DNA from: Mannheimia sp. USDA-ARS-USMARC-1261
GTDB taxonomy: Bacteria; Pseudomonadota; Gammaproteobacteria; Enterobacterales; Pasteurellaceae
NCBI RefSeq assembly: GCF_000521605.1
Contig: NZ_CP006942.1
Span: forward strand, 1,364,001-1,428,000
DNA length: 64,000 nt
Direction: 5' to 3'
A program made the translations under genes and the position numbers. The notes below the pieces were generated by a model. The model was not told the origin of the DNA. It searched no databases and was given only the letters and a program-made list of their open reading frames with translations. This document shows positions 38,321 through 49,189 of this stretch, piece after piece (within the stretch, counting starts at the first letter, position 1; each line of letters starts with the position of its first letter).

Positions 38321-40567
38321 TTAATCGACAATTTCCACAGTGGAATTTGTGCTTAAACCTCGCACTAATTGCGATCCTTTTCTTGCACGTTCACCGCGGT
38401 AGTTGTCGATATCGCTTGGTTTGAGCGTAATTTTGCGTTTGCCGGAAACAAACACGAGAGATTGTGTAGGCTTGATAACCAATAAACGAGCCAAATATTC
38501 ATCACCTGATTTTGCCGCTGCTGCGGAAATATTGATGATTTTATTGCCTTTACCTTTCGATAATTCAGGTAATTCGCTAACAGGGAACACCAACATTCTG
38601 CCGACATTACTCATCGCTACAAGCGATAAATTTTCATCGTTTTCCAATAATTGCGGCGGCAGCACTTTTGCATTTTCTGTTAAAGAAATGACCGCTTTCC
38701 CTGCTTTGTTGCGAGAAACCAGATCTTCAAAAGTACAGATAAAGCCGTAGCCCGAATCCGATGCCATTAGCACTTTGGTGTCTGAATTTGCCATTAGCAC
38801 TTGCTGAATGGTTGCCCCTTCAGGTAAGGTGATTTTGCCTGTCAGTGGTTCACCCTGTGAACGTGCCGATGGTAATGAAGTCGGATCTAACGCATAAGCT
38901 CGCCCTGTGCTGTCTAAAAAAACCACCGGTTGATTACTTCTGCCTCGAGCGTGGGCGAGATAACCATCTCCTGCACGGTAGCTTAAGCCTTCCACCTCAA
39001 TATCGTGTCCTTTGGCACAACGTACCCAGCCTTTTTCCGAGAGGATCACCGTTACATCTTCAGTTGGGGTTAAATCACTTTCGGCAATTGCTTTCGATTC
39101 CGCACGCTCCACTAATGGCGAACGACGAGGGCTGGCGAAGGTTTTCGCATCTGCCTGAATCTCTTTTTTGATTAAGCTGTTTAAACGGCGTTCCGAGCCT
39201 AAAATCAGTTGCAGTTCATCACGCTCTTTTTCAAGCTCTGATTTTTCCGCTTGTAATTGGTGTTCTTCCAATTTTGCCAAATGGCGTAAGCGGAGGTTTA
39301 AAATCGCTTCGGCTTGAATATCGGTTAAATTAAAGCGTGCCATTAATTCCGCTTTCGGTTCATCTTCGTTACGGATAATCTCAATCACCTCATCAATATT
39401 CAAAAAAGCGATCATCAAACCGTCTAAAATATGCAAACGGCTTAAAATTTTATCCAAACGATAATTTAAGCGACGAGTTACCGTTGTGCGGCGGAATGTG
39501 AGCCATTCGGTTAAAATCGTCAGTAAATTTTTTACTGCCGGTTTGCCGTCTAAGCCAATCATATTCATATTGACTCGATAACTTTTTTCCAAATCGGTCG
39601 TCGCAAAAAGATGACCCATTAAGGAATCAAAATCAATGCGATTTGAGCGTGGCACAATTACCAAACGGATTGGGTTTTCGTGATCAGATTCATCACGAAT
39701 ATCGTCCACCATCGGCAGTTTTTTATTTCGCATTTGGGTGGCAATTTGCTCAATAATCTTTGATGGCGAGGCTTGGTGTGGTAAAGCGGAAATCACAATT
39801 TCGCCCTCTTCTTTTTTCCACACTGCACGCATTTTAATCGAACCACGACCTTGCTCATACATTTTCGCAATTTCTGCTTTTGGCGTGATAATTTCCGCCT
39901 CAGTCGGGTAATCCGGTCCTTGTACCACAGTCAGAATGTCGTCTAATGTGGCTTTCGGATTATCCAATAGCATTACGCTTGCATCAGCAAGTTCGTTGAT
40001 ATTATGTGGCGGAATATCCGTTGCCATTCCCACCGCAATCCCCATCGTGCCGTTGAGCAAAATATGTGGCAAACGGGCGGGTAAATACTTTGGCTCTTCA
40101 ATCGAACCATCAAAATTCGGCTGATAATCAACTGTTCCTTGCCCCAATTCGCCTAACAATACTTCAGCAATTTTTGAGAGCTTAGATTCGGTATAACGCA
40201 TTGCGGCGAAGGATTTTGGGTCATCCGGTGCCCCCCAGTTCCCTTGTCCATCAACCAATGGATAGCGGTAAGAGAACGGCTGAGCCATTAACACCATTGC
40301 TTCATAACAAGCACTGTCGCCGTGTGGGTGGAATTTACCTAACACATCCCCCACCGTTCTAGCGGATTTTTTATATTTTGCCGAGGCGTTTAAGCCTAAT
40401 TCCGACATTGCATAGATGATACGGCGTTGCACAGGTTTTAAGCCATCACCGATAAACGGCAATGCCCTGTCCATAATTACATACATTGAATAATTGAGGT
40501 AAGCATCTTCGGTAAAACGCTTAATCGGCATCTGTTCAATGCCTTCGTAATTGATTTCAGTCGTCAT
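38321..40567 (-). CDS. parC: DNA topoisomerase IV subunit A
   Basis: Catalytic A subunit of topoisomerase IV, decatenating daughter chromosomes. 748 residues, standard. The breakage-reunion domain has the active tyrosine Y125 in FAAMRYTES. The quinolone-resistance region reads [11 protein letters not shown] with S85 and E89 (E. coli S80 and E84), i.e. the susceptible-type residues. The C-terminal half is the beta-pinwheel domain. parE is not adjacent. Start at the ATG at 40567, with a paired, degenerate uptake sequence upstream. Confidence 0.98.
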   Translation of the reverse strand: MTTEINYEGIEQMPIKRFTEDAYLNYSMYVIMDRALPFIGDGLKPVQRRIIYAMSELGLNASAKYKKSARTVGDVLGKFHPHGDSACYEAMVLMAQPFSYRYPLVDGQGNWGAPDDPKSFAAMRYTESKLSKIAEVLLGELGQGTVDYQPNFDGSIEEPKYLPARLPHILLNGTMGIAVGMATDIPPHNINELADASVMLLDNPKATLDDILTVVQGPDYPTEAEIITPKAEIAKMYEQGRGSIKMRAVWKKEEGEIVISALPHQASPSKIIEQIATQMRNKKLPMVDDIRDESDHENPIRLVIVPRSNRIDFDSLMGHLFATTDLEKSYRVNMNMIGLDGKPAVKNLLTILTEWLTFRRTTVTRRLNYRLDKILSRLHILDGLMIAFLNIDEVIEIIRNEDEPKAELMARFNLTDIQAEAILNLRLRHLAKLEEHQLQAEKSELEKERDELQLILGSERRLNSLIKKEIQADAKTFASPRRSPLVERAESKAIAESDLTPTEDVTVILSEKGWVRCAKGHDIEVEGLSYRAGDGYLAHARGRSNQPVVFLDSTGRAYALDPTSLPSARSQGEPLTGKITLPEGATIQQVLMANSDTKVLMASDSGYGFICTFEDLVSRNKAGKAVISLTENAKVLPPQLLENDENLSLVAMSNVGRMLVFPVSELPELSKGKGNKIINISAAAAKSGDEYLARLLVIKPTQSLVFVSGKRKITLKPSDIDNYRGERARKGSQLVRGLSTNSTVEIVD

Positions 40568-40870
40568 TTCTGATTTATTCTTATTGGAAAAATGAGCGTT
40601 ATTTTCTACGATTTAACGATTTTAGTCTAGCTTGAAACGCAAGCGGTCATTTTTGTTTATCATTTTGCAAAAAATCATCAAAAAATAACCGCTTGCATAA
40701 GCAAAAAATAGGCGATTTTTTATGAAAACTTCTGTACAATAGACAAGTTTTATTTTTTATATTGAGAGGCGGCTATCAAAAATTCTTTTGGTGTTTGAGA
40801 GTTTTTTTGCTAGTCGCAATTTAGAAAAATAAAACGAAAATAATAGTAAATTCTTAAAAAGGAAAACAGA
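40568..40870. other. parC-pnp divergent intergenic region with a structured pnp leader
   Basis: 303 bases. Contains a degenerate uptake pair (about 40640-40697, GCGGTC and ACCGCTTGC), a TACAAT (40735-40740) that could be a pnp -10, and a foldable element at 40769-40817: GCGGCTA pairs with TAGTCGC (one G-U), with an inner TCAAA / TTTGA stem. Then AT-rich sequence runs to the AAAAGGAAA ribosome binding site of pnp. No gene is seen. Confidence 0.6.
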
Positions 40871-43021
40871 ATGACTCCAATTGTTAAACAATTTAAATAC
40901 GGTCAGCATACCGTAACATTAGAAACAGGTGCTATCGCACGTCAAGCAACCGCAGCCGTAATGGCAAGTATGGACGACACTACAGTATTCGTGACTGTAG
41001 TGGCTAAAAAAGATGTGAAAGAAGGTCAAGATTTCTTCCCATTAACAGTGGATTACCAAGAGCGTACTTACGCGGCAGGTCGCATCCCGGGTGGTTTCTT
41101 CAAACGTGAAGGTCGTCCATCTGAAGGCGAAACTTTAGTTGCTCGTTTAATCGACCGCCCTGTTCGTCCACTATTCCCAGAAGGTTTCTTCAATGAAATC
41201 CAAGTGATTGCAACTGTGGTTTCGGTAAACCCACAAATCAGCCCGGACTTAGTGGCAATGATTGGTGCATCAGCAGCATTATCATTATCAGGAGTGCCGT
41301 TCAACGGTCCTATCGGTGCAGCTCGTGTCGGTTTCATTAACGATCAATTCGTGTTAAACCCAACCACATCAGAACAAAAAATCAGCCGTTTAGATTTAGT
41401 GGTTGCAGGTACAGATAAAGCCGTATTAATGGTGGAATCTGAAGCGGACATTTTAACTGAAGAGCAAATGCTTTCAGCGGTAGTATTCGGTCATCAGCAA
41501 CAACAAGTAGTGATTGAGAACATCAAAGAATTCGTAAAAGAAGCTGGCAAACCACGTTGGGATTGGGTTGCTCCACAACCAAATACTGATTTAATCAATA
41601 AAGTGAAAGCCTTAGCAGAAAGCCGCATTGGCGATGCTTATCGCATTACTGAAAAACAAGCACGTTACGAGCAAATTGATGCAATTAAAGCGGAAGTAAT
41701 AGCTCAATTAACGGCTGAGGATGAAACAGTGAGCGAAGGTGCTATCGTTGATATTATTACTTCATTAGAAAGTTCTGTAGTGCGTAGCCGTATTATTGCA
41801 GGCGAACCACGTATTGATGGTCGTACGGTAGATACTGTGCGTGCGTTAGATATTTGTACAGGCGTATTACCTCGTACTCACGGTTCTGCAATCTTCACTC
41901 GTGGCGAAACTCAAGCATTAGCGGTTGCAACGCTTGGTACAGAACGCGATGCTCAAATCATCGATGAATTAACGGGTGAAAAATCAGACCGTTTCTTATT
42001 CCACTACAACTTCCCTCCATTCTCTGTGGGTGAAACAGGTCGTATCGGTTCACCAAAACGCCGTGAAATCGGGCACGGTCGTTTAGCAAAACGTGGTGTG
42101 TTAGCGGTAATGCCAACCGCTGAAGAGTTCCCGTATGTAGTACGTGTAGTTTCTGAAATCACTGAATCAAACGGTTCATCTTCAATGGCATCTGTTTGTG
42201 GTGCATCTCTTGCGTTAATGGATGCTGGCGTGCCAATTAAAGCAGCTGTTGCAGGTATCGCAATGGGCTTAGTGAAAGAAGATGATAAATTCGTGGTTCT
42301 TTCAGATATCTTAGGTGATGAAGACCACTTAGGCGATATGGACTTCAAAGTAGCCGGTACTCGCAATGGTGTTACGGCACTACAAATGGATATTAAAATT
42401 GAAGGTATCACACCGGAAATTATGCAAATTGCGTTAAACCAAGCAAAAGGTGCTCGTATGCACATTTTAAGCGTAATGGAACAAGCAATTCCTGCTCCAC
42501 GCTCAGATATTTCTGACTACGCTCCACGTATTCACACGATGAAGATCGATCCGAAGAAAATCAAAGATGTAATTGGTAAAGGTGGTGCAACTATCCGTGC
42601 ATTAACTGAAGAAACCAATACTTCAATTGATATTGATGATGACGGTACAGTGAAAATTGCCGCAACTGACGGCAACGCAGCGAAAGCAGTAATGGCTCGT
42701 ATCGAAGAAATTGTAGCAGAAGTGGAAGTAAACCAAATCTACAACGGTAAAGTAACCCGTGTTGTTGATTTCGGTGCATTTGTGTCAATTTTAGGCGGTA
42801 AAGAGGGCTTAGTTCACATTTCACAAATTACTAACGAGCGTGTAGAGCGTGTAGCGGATTACCTGCAAGTTGGTCAAGAAGTACAAGTGAAGGTGGTAGA
42901 GATCGACCGTCAAGGTCGCATCCGCTTAACAATGAAAGATCTTAACAGCACAAATTCAGAAGTGAATGCAGAAGAAACTGTATCTGAAGAGGTTGTAGCA
43001 ACAGAACAAGAAAATATCTAG
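40871..43021 (+). CDS. pnp: Polyribonucleotide nucleotidyltransferase (PNPase)
   Basis: 3'-5' phosphorolytic exoribonuclease and degradosome component. 716 residues, standard. Two RNase PH-like domains (about 1-210 and 310-545, with [14 protein letters not shown] and [17 protein letters not shown]), then KH domain ([16 protein letters not shown] near 558-573) and S1 domain ([26 protein letters not shown] near 624-649). In E. coli pnp follows rpsO and its leader is cut by RNase III. Here rpsO is not upstream, but the leader does contain a fold. Confidence 0.98.
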   Translation: MTPIVKQFKYGQHTVTLETGAIARQATAAVMASMDDTTVFVTVVAKKDVKEGQDFFPLTVDYQERTYAAGRIPGGFFKREGRPSEGETLVARLIDRPVRPLFPEGFFNEIQVIATVVSVNPQISPDLVAMIGASAALSLSGVPFNGPIGAARVGFINDQFVLNPTTSEQKISRLDLVVAGTDKAVLMVESEADILTEEQMLSAVVFGHQQQQVVIENIKEFVKEAGKPRWDWVAPQPNTDLINKVKALAESRIGDAYRITEKQARYEQIDAIKAEVIAQLTAEDETVSEGAIVDIITSLESSVVRSRIIAGEPRIDGRTVDTVRALDICTGVLPRTHGSAIFTRGETQALAVATLGTERDAQIIDELTGEKSDRFLFHYNFPPFSVGETGRIGSPKRREIGHGRLAKRGVLAVMPTAEEFPYVVRVVSEITESNGSSSMASVCGASLALMDAGVPIKAAVAGIAMGLVKEDDKFVVLSDILGDEDHLGDMDFKVAGTRNGVTALQMDIKIEGITPEIMQIALNQAKGARMHILSVMEQAIPAPRSDISDYAPRIHTMKIDPKKIKDVIGKGGATIRALTEETNTSIDIDDDGTVKIAATDGNAAKAVMARIEEIVAEVEVNQIYNGKVTRVVDFGAFVSILGGKEGLVHISQITNERVERVADYLQVGQEVQVKVVEIDRQGRIRLTMKDLNSTNSEVNAEETVSEEVVATEQENI

Positions 43022-43038
43022 TTCTGGATTATAAAGGC

Positions 43039-43076
43039 GAATAACGGATACAATACTATCCGTTATTCAGTTTTTT
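43039..43076 (+). terminator. Terminator-like hairpin after pnp
   Basis: 12-bp stem GAATAACGGATA / TATCCGTTATTC with loop CAATAC, then AG and TTTTTT. It lies between pnp and nlpI; partial readthrough is possible. Confidence 0.85.
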
Positions 43077-43103
43077 AGTGTTCCTTAATAAGGATAGGCA
43101 GTG

Positions 43104-44021
43104 ATGGTACAACTGTTTAAGTTGTTTCGAATCCGTTTCTTTTTACTTAATTTAGTTTCTGTTCTCGTGCTAACAGGTTGCACTGGTCGTTATTCTGATT
43201 TAGTCTCAATAAAGAACTTAGCATTAGCAGAACTTAATCCCCAACTTCGTTTTGAACAAGAAGCAATGATGGTAAGGCTCAGCCAAGTATTGGAAGAAGC
43301 TCCATTAACGCCCTCTGAACAAGCAGACCTCTATTTTGAAAGAGGGGTTATTTACGATAGTTTGGGATTGTGGTCTCTAGCCCGTTATGATTTTGCTCAA
43401 GCGATTTCGATTAATCAACGAATGGCAGCAGCTTATAACTATATGGGATTATACCTTCTACTTGAAGGCGATTACGACAGCTCAATTGATGCCTTTAATG
43501 CCGTATTAGAGTTAGATAACGAATATAGTTATACTTATCTAAATCGTGGTTTGGCATTCTATTATAGTGGTCGTTATTCTGAAGCTCAGCGTGATTTATT
43601 ACGTTTTTACGAAGAAGATAAAAAAGACCCTTATCGCGTGTTATGGCTCTATTTTAATGAGCTGGAACTTACGCCAACAGAGGCTAAAAATAATTTACAA
43701 AAAAGAGCTAATGCCCTTTCTCCCGATTATTGGGGAACAAATATTGTAAATTATTTTTTAGGCAAGCTAAATTTAGCTCAACTTCGTGCTATAATGGATA
43801 GTGAAGCTAAAGAAAATAGCTCGCAATATGCGGAAATACTAACAGAAACGTATTTCTATTTAGCAAAACAACAACTCAAATTAGATCATAAAGATGAGGC
43901 AATCAGCCTTTTCCGCCTTGCTTTAGCAAATCAAGTGTTTAACTTCGTTGAGTATCGTTTTGCCCTGTTTGAACTATCACAAATTCGTGGTATGACTCAA
44001 ACATCTCCCATTGTTGAATAG
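43104..44021 (+). CDS. nlpI: Outer-membrane lipoprotein NlpI (TPR protein)
   Basis: 305 residues from the ATG at 43104 (a GTG directly before it is an alternative; AAGGA sits 9 bases upstream). N-terminal lipoprotein signal with lipobox LTGC, giving a lipidated cysteine near residue 26. Then tetratricopeptide repeats: DLYFERGVIYDSLGLWSLARYDFAQAI, AYNYMGLYLLLEGDYDSSIDAF and TYLNRGLAFYYSGRYSEAQRDL. NlpI adapts periplasmic peptidoglycan endopeptidases to the Prc protease in E. coli. The pnp-nlpI-deaD order is conserved. Confidence 0.92.
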   Translation: MVQLFKLFRIRFFLLNLVSVLVLTGCTGRYSDLVSIKNLALAELNPQLRFEQEAMMVRLSQVLEEAPLTPSEQADLYFERGVIYDSLGLWSLARYDFAQAISINQRMAAAYNYMGLYLLLEGDYDSSIDAFNAVLELDNEYSYTYLNRGLAFYYSGRYSEAQRDLLRFYEEDKKDPYRVLWLYFNELELTPTEAKNNLQKRANALSPDYWGTNIVNYFLGKLNLAQLRAIMDSEAKENSSQYAEILTETYFYLAKQQLKLDHKDEAISLFRLALANQVFNFVEYRFALFELSQIRGMTQTSPIVE

Positions 44022-44034
44022 GGAAATAGGACAG

Positions 44035-44043
44035 ACAAGCGGT
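44035..44043 (+). repeat. DNA uptake signal sequence
   Basis: ACAAGCGGT with TTAATTTTGCAAAA after it and a near-complementary AACCGCTTA at 44072-44080, just past nlpI. The facing pair may form a weak terminator. Confidence 0.8.
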
Positions 44044-44219
44044 TAATTTTGCAAAAAAACTTACAAAAATAACCGCTTATACTCAGGGGATTTTTAGAGC
44101 ATTACGCTTTGTTATTTCGTTTCTTCCTAATCTCAACAATATAATTTTTTTATTGAATGCGGCAACAGGAAATAGCCTTTATTTTCTGTTCTCTGCCATT
44201 CCCAACTAAATGGTTTTTT

Positions 44220-46034
44220 ATGACAACTGAATCTTTAACCTTTGCCGACTTAGGCTTACCTCAATCTATTCTTGATGCTGTGAACGATATGGGCTTTGTA
44301 AACCCTTCACCAATCCAACAAGAATGTATCCCTCATTTATTAGCCGGTCGAGATGTGCTTGGAATGGCACAAACCGGAAGTGGAAAAACAGCAGCGTTCT
44401 CTTTACCTCTATTAGCTCAAATCGATCCAACACAACGCCATCCACAAATGTTAGTGATGGCACCTACTCGTGAATTGGCAATCCAAGTGGCTGATGCCTG
44501 TGAACAATTTGCGAAAAATCTCAAAGGTACTCGTGTAGTTACTATTTATGGTGGACAACGTTACGACATTCAACTTCGAGCATTAAAACAAGGCTCACAA
44601 GTCGTTGTAGGAACGCCAGGGCGTATTCTTGATCATATTCGTCGTGGCACATTGGATTTATCTGAATTGAAATTTATCGTATTAGACGAAGCGGATGAAA
44701 TGCTCCGTATGGGCTTTATTGACGATGTTGAAACCATAATGGCTGAATTACCGGAAGATCATCAAACTGCCCTATTCTCAGCTACAATGCCGGAACCGAT
44801 TCGTCGTATTACCCGCCGCTTTATGAAAGATCCGCAAGAGGTCAAAATTAAAGCGACTGAACGCTCTGCTCCGGATATCGAGCAAAGTTACTGGTTAGTA
44901 AACGGTTTCCGCAAAAATGATGCGTTATTACGTTTCTTAGAAGTGGAAGAGTTTGATGCGGCAATTATCTTTACCCGTACCAAAACAGGCACTATCGACA
45001 TTACCGAATTATGTGAACGTAACGGCTACCGTACCGCTGCCTTAAACGGCGATATGACTCAACAAGCCCGTGAGCAAACTTTAGAAAAACTTCGTTCAGG
45101 TCGTTTAGACATTTTAGTTGCAACTGATGTTGCTGCTCGTGGTATTGATATTGAACGCATTAGTTTAGTTATCAACTACGATATTCCACTTGAAGAAGAA
45201 TCTTACGTTCACCGTATCGGTCGTACCGGTCGTGCCGGTCGTTCAGGTCGTGCATTATTATTTGTTGAGCCTCGTGAACGTCGTTTATTACGCAACATTG
45301 AAAACCTAATCAAAAAACCGATTAATGAAGTGGCAATTCCAAACCACGAAGTATTAATGGAAAAACGCCGTGAGAAATTCAAAGCCCGTATTTCTAAACA
45401 ATTAGAACATCACGATTTAGAAAAATATCGTGAGTTACTGGAAGATTTATTCACAGCAGACCAAGATCACGAAGAACTAGCAGCAGCAATGATGATGTTA
45501 TTGCAAGAAAAACAAAAACTCATTCTTCCACCGGACCCTGTCGTTCGTGCCGCTCGCTCAGAACGTGGACGTGATCGTAATGACAGAAACGACCGTAGAA
45601 CTGGTCGTGAGGAACGTCAAGGTAGCGGTATGGCAATGGATTTATATCGTATCGAACTTGGTCGTGAAGATGGAGTGGAAGTACGCCATATCGTAGGTGC
45701 GATTGCAAATGAAGGCGATATCAGCAGCCGTTATATCGGGCATATCAAGTTACACGATACCTACTCGACTATTGAATTACCACAAGGTATGCCAAAAAAT
45801 TTAGTGCAACACTTTGCTAGTAAAGCTCGTGTGTTAAGTAAACCAATGCAAATGAGCTTATTAGGACCGGCAAACAGTGCAAGCAATGCTAGCCCGTTTG
45901 ATGGTGGTCGTGGCAAAGGTGAGCGTCGTGATCGCAATGATAGAGGCGGTCGCCGTGATGGCGGTTTTAGTAAAGACCGTAAAGGTGGCTTTAAAGAAAA
46001 ACGCTTTAGCGAAAAGCGTGGTCGCCGTGATTAA
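44220..46034 (+). CDS. deaD: ATP-dependent RNA helicase DeaD (CsdA)
   Basis: Cold-shock DEAD-box helicase for ribosome assembly and mRNA decay. Start chosen at the ATG at 44220 ([18 protein letters not shown]), since the family's proteins begin here; the 21 extra codons upstream do not look like the family. 604 residues: Q motif near 10-32, Walker A AQTGSGKT at 50-57, DEAD at 156-159, SAT near 190 and a helicase C motif [11 protein letters not shown] near 332. Then the RNA-binding DbpA-type domain and an Arg/Gly-rich tail. The ribosome binding site before 44220 is weak. A long leader (about 200 bases) precedes it. Confidence 0.95.
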   Translation: MTTESLTFADLGLPQSILDAVNDMGFVNPSPIQQECIPHLLAGRDVLGMAQTGSGKTAAFSLPLLAQIDPTQRHPQMLVMAPTRELAIQVADACEQFAKNLKGTRVVTIYGGQRYDIQLRALKQGSQVVVGTPGRILDHIRRGTLDLSELKFIVLDEADEMLRMGFIDDVETIMAELPEDHQTALFSATMPEPIRRITRRFMKDPQEVKIKATERSAPDIEQSYWLVNGFRKNDALLRFLEVEEFDAAIIFTRTKTGTIDITELCERNGYRTAALNGDMTQQAREQTLEKLRSGRLDILVATDVAARGIDIERISLVINYDIPLEEESYVHRIGRTGRAGRSGRALLFVEPRERRLLRNIENLIKKPINEVAIPNHEVLMEKRREKFKARISKQLEHHDLEKYRELLEDLFTADQDHEELAAAMMMLLQEKQKLILPPDPVVRAARSERGRDRNDRNDRRTGREERQGSGMAMDLYRIELGREDGVEVRHIVGAIANEGDISSRYIGHIKLHDTYSTIELPQGMPKNLVQHFASKARVLSKPMQMSLLGPANSASNASPFDGGRGKGERRDRNDRGGRRDGGFSKDRKGGFKEKRFSEKRGRRD

Positions 46035-46040
46035 TTAACA

Positions 46041-46067
46041 AAATGCCCTAGTCAATAGGGCATTTTT
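46041..46067 (+). terminator. Terminator of deaD
   Basis: Perfect 10-bp stem AAATGCCCTA / TAGGGCATTT, loop GTCAA, then TTT. Confidence 0.9.
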
Positions 46068-46083
46068 CATATTACACTATTTT

Positions 46084-46092
46084 ACAAGCGGT
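46084..46092 (+). repeat. DNA uptake signal sequence before tadA
   Basis: ACAAGCGGT followed by CTTTTTTCTATATTTTTTGC and AACT. Its extended context runs right up to the tadA start codon. Confidence 0.82.
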
Positions 46093-46116
46093 CTTTTTTC
46101 TATATTTTTTGCAACT

Positions 46117-46635
46117 ATGTTTATAAAACCTAATCAAATTTCTTGTTCAACAGAAATTTCCGAACAAGATATTGCCTTTATGCAATACGCTTTAGATTTA
46201 GCTGATTTAGCTGAAGCAAAAGGCGAAATACCAGTAGGGGCGGTATTAGTCGATAAAAATCAAAATATCATTGGAAAAGGTTGGAATCAAACGATTCAAT
46301 TATCTGATCCCTCCGCTCACGCTGAAATGCAAGCTATCCGCCAAGCAGGGCAAATGATTGGTAATTATCGACTATTGGATTGTACGCTCTATGTAACACT
46401 TGAACCCTGTCCAATGTGTGCAGGAGCGATTTTACATAGCAGAATTGGTCGGTTGGTGTTTGGTGCAAGTGATTATAAAACAGGTGCAGTAGGCTCACGT
46501 TATCATCTATTTGAAGATTATAAAATGAACCATTTTTTAGAAATACAAGGCAACGTGCTAGGGAAGGAATGTAGCCAAAAGATAAGCGATTTTTTTAAGA
46601 GAAGGCGAGAAGAAAAAAAGCATAATCATAAGTAA
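46117..46635 (+). CDS. tadA: tRNA-specific adenosine-34 deaminase
   Basis: Essential deaminase making inosine-34 in tRNA-Arg(ACG). 172 residues. Zinc site: H68 and catalytic E70 in PSAHAEMQAIRQ, and C98/C101 in EPCPMCAGA. Other family landmarks are PVGAVLV, GNYRLLDCTLYVTLEP and RIGRLVFGASDYKTGA. The ATG at 46117 is used since homology extends upstream of the next ATG (46180), but there is no clear Shine-Dalgarno because an uptake sequence occupies that place. The tail is basic (KRRREEKK). Confidence 0.94.
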   Translation: MFIKPNQISCSTEISEQDIAFMQYALDLADLAEAKGEIPVGAVLVDKNQNIIGKGWNQTIQLSDPSAHAEMQAIRQAGQMIGNYRLLDCTLYVTLEPCPMCAGAILHSRIGRLVFGASDYKTGAVGSRYHLFEDYKMNHFLEIQGNVLGKECSQKISDFFKRRREEKKHNHK

Positions 46636-46663
46636 AAAGGCATAGTAAAAAATGTGCTATGCC
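46632..46663 (-). terminator. Terminator of mltB
   Basis: Stem GGCATAG / CTATGCC with an 11-base loop, followed on the minus strand by TTTTT; 12 bases past the mltB stop and touching the end of convergent tadA. Confidence 0.8.
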
Positions 46664-46674
46664 CTCTAAATGTA

Positions 46675-47769
46675 CTATTGACCAACTGATGCTAAAATTC
46701 TATCTGCAAATTTACCGATACTAATACCAAAATTATTCGATTTGTTCCAATCCATTAAGGTACGGAAATTACTAGACACCAAAAATGCTCTGCCTGCCTC
46801 TTTATCCGGGCGGATTAACCAGACTTTTTTACCATTTAAGCGAGCCATTTTTGCCACTTCTTGATCATTAGGGTACGCAAGATACACACCTAATGACTGC
46901 CATTCAGCTAAGGTTCTTGCCTTATTGGCTTCAATGCCTGAAAAACTTAAATCCATTGGAGCAGATAAATTCACTTCCACTCCCCAAGGTAATTGGTCAT
47001 CCCAGCCAACAGTTGAAAGATAATTTGCAATAGAAGCAAAAGCATCGGCTTCATTCTCCCAAATATCTTTTTTGCCATCATTGTTGCCATCAGCCGCATA
47101 GGTTAAATAGGAAGTTGGCATAAATTGGGTTTGTCCCATTGCACCAGCCCAAGATCCAAGCAATTCGTAGCGTTTAATCGTACCATCATTAAGCATTTTC
47201 ATTGCATTTACAAACTCTTGTGTGAAGAGCTTTTCACGGCGACCTTCAAAAGCAAGAGTAGCTAATACCGAAAGCACATCAAAATCGCCTTGATTACGCC
47301 CGAAGCTGCTCTCCATTCCCCAAAGTGCCAGAATATACTCTTTTTGTACACCATATTTTTGGCTTGCACGAGTTAAATCTGCATTATATTCATACCAACG
47401 TTCAATCGCTTGATTTACTTTGGTTTGATTTAATACTTTATTCAAGTAATTCGTTACGCCATTTGGATTTGGAGGTGGGGGCGGTAAATTTGGATCACGT
47501 TTACGAGCCGCTTGCTGCTGGTCTAACTGAACTGCTCTCGCATTATAATTAATAAATTTCTGCTCATTTAATGTTTTTGCAGAAACGCCTGCACCTGCTG
47601 CTTTCTGCTTTAAGAAATGCACATAGTCATTAAAATTGCTGACTGAACGTGATTTCGTGTATTTTTCATCTAAGTCTAAACGTGAATACTGCTTGGAATT
47701 ATCACTTGAGCACCCAGCAAGGGCTAAGGTAATAATTGCTAAGGGTAAAGTAAAAAGTGTCGATTTCAT
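46675..47769 (-). CDS. mltB: Membrane-bound lytic murein transglycosylase B
   Basis: Outer-membrane-anchored peptidoglycan lytic transglycosylase forming 1,6-anhydromuropeptides. 364 residues. Lipoprotein signal with lipobox LAGC, C20. Catalytic glutamate E153 in LWGMESSFGRNQGDF. The GWAGAMGQTQFMPTSYLTYAADGNNDGKKD-type region is present near 205-235 (read as SWAGAMGQTQFMP), with an EF-hand-like calcium loop in DGNNDGKKDIWE. It starts 3 bases after truB with no Shine-Dalgarno, suggesting translational coupling. The Pro-rich stretch PPPPPNPNG near 96 is a linker. Confidence 0.93.
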   Translation of the reverse strand: MKSTLFTLPLAIITLALAGCSSDNSKQYSRLDLDEKYTKSRSVSNFNDYVHFLKQKAAGAGVSAKTLNEQKFINYNARAVQLDQQQAARKRDPNLPPPPPNPNGVTNYLNKVLNQTKVNQAIERWYEYNADLTRASQKYGVQKEYILALWGMESSFGRNQGDFDVLSVLATLAFEGRREKLFTQEFVNAMKMLNDGTIKRYELLGSWAGAMGQTQFMPTSYLTYAADGNNDGKKDIWENEADAFASIANYLSTVGWDDQLPWGVEVNLSAPMDLSFSGIEANKARTLAEWQSLGVYLAYPNDQEVAKMARLNGKKVWLIRPDKEAGRAFLVSSNFRTLMDWNKSNNFGISIGKFADRILASVGQ

Positions 47770-47772
47770 CTG

Positions 47773-48696
47773 CTATTCTGTTAAGTTAATCATTCGGTTA
47801 GGACGAATTACATTATCACAAGTAACCTCTGCCACACCTAAAAATTGTGCATTATCGGAATATAGACGCACCAAACCATAAATTTGATTAGGATTGTCAA
47901 ACCTAACTCTTTGACCAAAACCAACAGCTTTAGTTTGTTGTTCAGTTAAATTTATTTTAATGAGGTTTGATACCGCTGTATCCATTGGTAATAAATGGCA
48001 ATCCAACTCTGCAAGCGGTTGATTTTCCGCTAACTTTTGCAAATCTGCATAGCTTATCATTTTATCAATCGGATAATTCGCTACAGAGGTTCGACGTAGC
48101 ATAGTAACGTGAGCCCCACAACCAAGCACTTCGCCTAGATCATCAATAAGGGTACGAATGTAAGTGCCTTTTGAGCAGTGCACTTCTAACGTTAAAAACG
48201 GTGCATTGTACTCAATAAAATTCAGCTCAAAAATCGTAATCGGGCGTGCTTCACGCTCAATAGTAATCCCTGCTCTTGCATATTCATAAAGCGGTTTCCC
48301 GTTATGTTTTAAGGCAGAAAACATTGTCGGCACTTGCAGAATATCGCCTCTAAATTGCCCTAAAGTTGCTAAAATATCCGATTTTGTTACATTTACTTCT
48401 CTGGTTTCAACGATTTCCCCTTCTGCATCGGAAGTATCTGCTCTTTCGCCTAATTTAGCGGTAACAAGATAACGTTTATCAGAGTCTAATAAAAACTGAG
48501 AAAACTTAGTTGCTTCGCCTAAACAAATCGGCAGCATACCTGTTGCCAAAGGATCTAACGCCCCGGTATGCCCCGCTTTGTTGGCTTGGAAAATCCGTTT
48601 TACCTTTTGCAGAACATCGTTTGACGACATTCCCTGCGGTTTATCTAATAAAAAAACGCCGTGAATATCACGACCACGCTTACGAGGTCTAGACAC
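47773..48696 (-). CDS. truB: tRNA pseudouridine-55 synthase
   Basis: Makes pseudouridine-55 in the T-loop of elongator tRNAs. 307 residues. Start is GTG (48696), with AGAGGA 8 bases upstream and 2 bases after rbfA. Catalytic aspartate D48 in [18 protein letters not shown], then [18 protein letters not shown] near 100 and [15 protein letters not shown] near 179. It is the last of the nusA-infB-rbfA-truB series, and mltB follows at 3 bases. Confidence 0.97.
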   Translation of the reverse strand: MSRPRKRGRDIHGVFLLDKPQGMSSNDVLQKVKRIFQANKAGHTGALDPLATGMLPICLGEATKFSQFLLDSDKRYLVTAKLGERADTSDAEGEIVETREVNVTKSDILATLGQFRGDILQVPTMFSALKHNGKPLYEYARAGITIEREARPITIFELNFIEYNAPFLTLEVHCSKGTYIRTLIDDLGEVLGCGAHVTMLRRTSVANYPIDKMISYADLQKLAENQPLAELDCHLLPMDTAVSNLIKINLTEQQTKAVGFGQRVRFDNPNQIYGLVRLYSDNAQFLGVAEVTCDNVIRPNRMINLTE

Positions 48697-48698
48697 AA

Positions 48699-49079
48699 TT
48701 AGTCCTCTTTATGCTTTTCTTCATCATTTTTGATCACATTAGACACAAGGTTAGACATACGCATACCTTCTACTAATGATTCATCATAGATAAAACGTAA
48801 TTCAGGCACGATACGCAAACGCATTGCTTTCCCTAATAGCGTGCGAATATAAGGGCTGGCTTTTTCTAAGCCCTTCATTCCTTGTACAATCGCTTCACGA
48901 TCATTATCAAATAAGAAGGTAACAAAGATTTTTGCATAAGCTAAATCTCTGGACACTTCTACATCTGAAACTGTTACCATACCGATACGAGGGTCTTTCA
49001 CTTCGCGTTGTAAAATAACTGCAACCTCTTTTTGTAACTCTTGGGCTACGCGGTCGCTACGTTTAAATTCTCTGGACAT
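48699..49079 (-). CDS. rbfA: Ribosome-binding factor A
   Basis: 126-residue KH-fold protein for 30S maturation and cold adaptation. It matches the family in length and pattern: [54 protein letters not shown]-like N-terminal region and [20 protein letters not shown]. Located 110 bases after infB, with a structured gap between them, and 2 bases before truB. Belongs to the nusA-infB operon. Confidence 0.97.
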   Translation of the reverse strand: MSREFKRSDRVAQELQKEVAVILQREVKDPRIGMVTVSDVEVSRDLAYAKIFVTFLFDNDREAIVQGMKGLEKASPYIRTLLGKAMRLRIVPELRFIYDESLVEGMRMSNLVSNVIKNDEEKHKED

Positions 49080-49091
49080 TTTCTATTTCCT

Positions 49092-49136
49092 ATAATAGCG
49101 GAAAGGCACCCGTGCCAACACGCGTGCCGTTATTAT
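49092..49136 (-). other. Structured element between infB and rbfA
   Basis: ATAATAGCGG (49092-49101) pairs with CCGTTATTAT (49127-49136), one G-U, enclosing GC-rich GGCACCCGTGCC and GCGTGCC elements. It lies 13 bases before the rbfA start codon and may influence rbfA translation or mRNA processing. Confidence 0.5.
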
Positions 49137-49173
49137 GTAAGCGGTCAATTTTTACAAATTTTTTGCAAAATCA

Positions 49174-49183
49174 GACCGCTTGT
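49174..49183 (-). repeat. DNA uptake signal sequence after infB
   Basis: GACCGCTTGT, facing a partial copy AAGCGGTC at 49139-49146 across a TTTTGCAAAA-type spacer; 7 bases past the infB stop. Confidence 0.83.
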
Positions 49184-49189
49184 TGATGA

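Noticed and set aside
44157-44219. N-terminal extension of 21 codons for deaD
   Set aside because: The DeaD/CsdA family begins at [12 protein letters not shown]; the extension has no ribosome binding site and does not look like family sequence.
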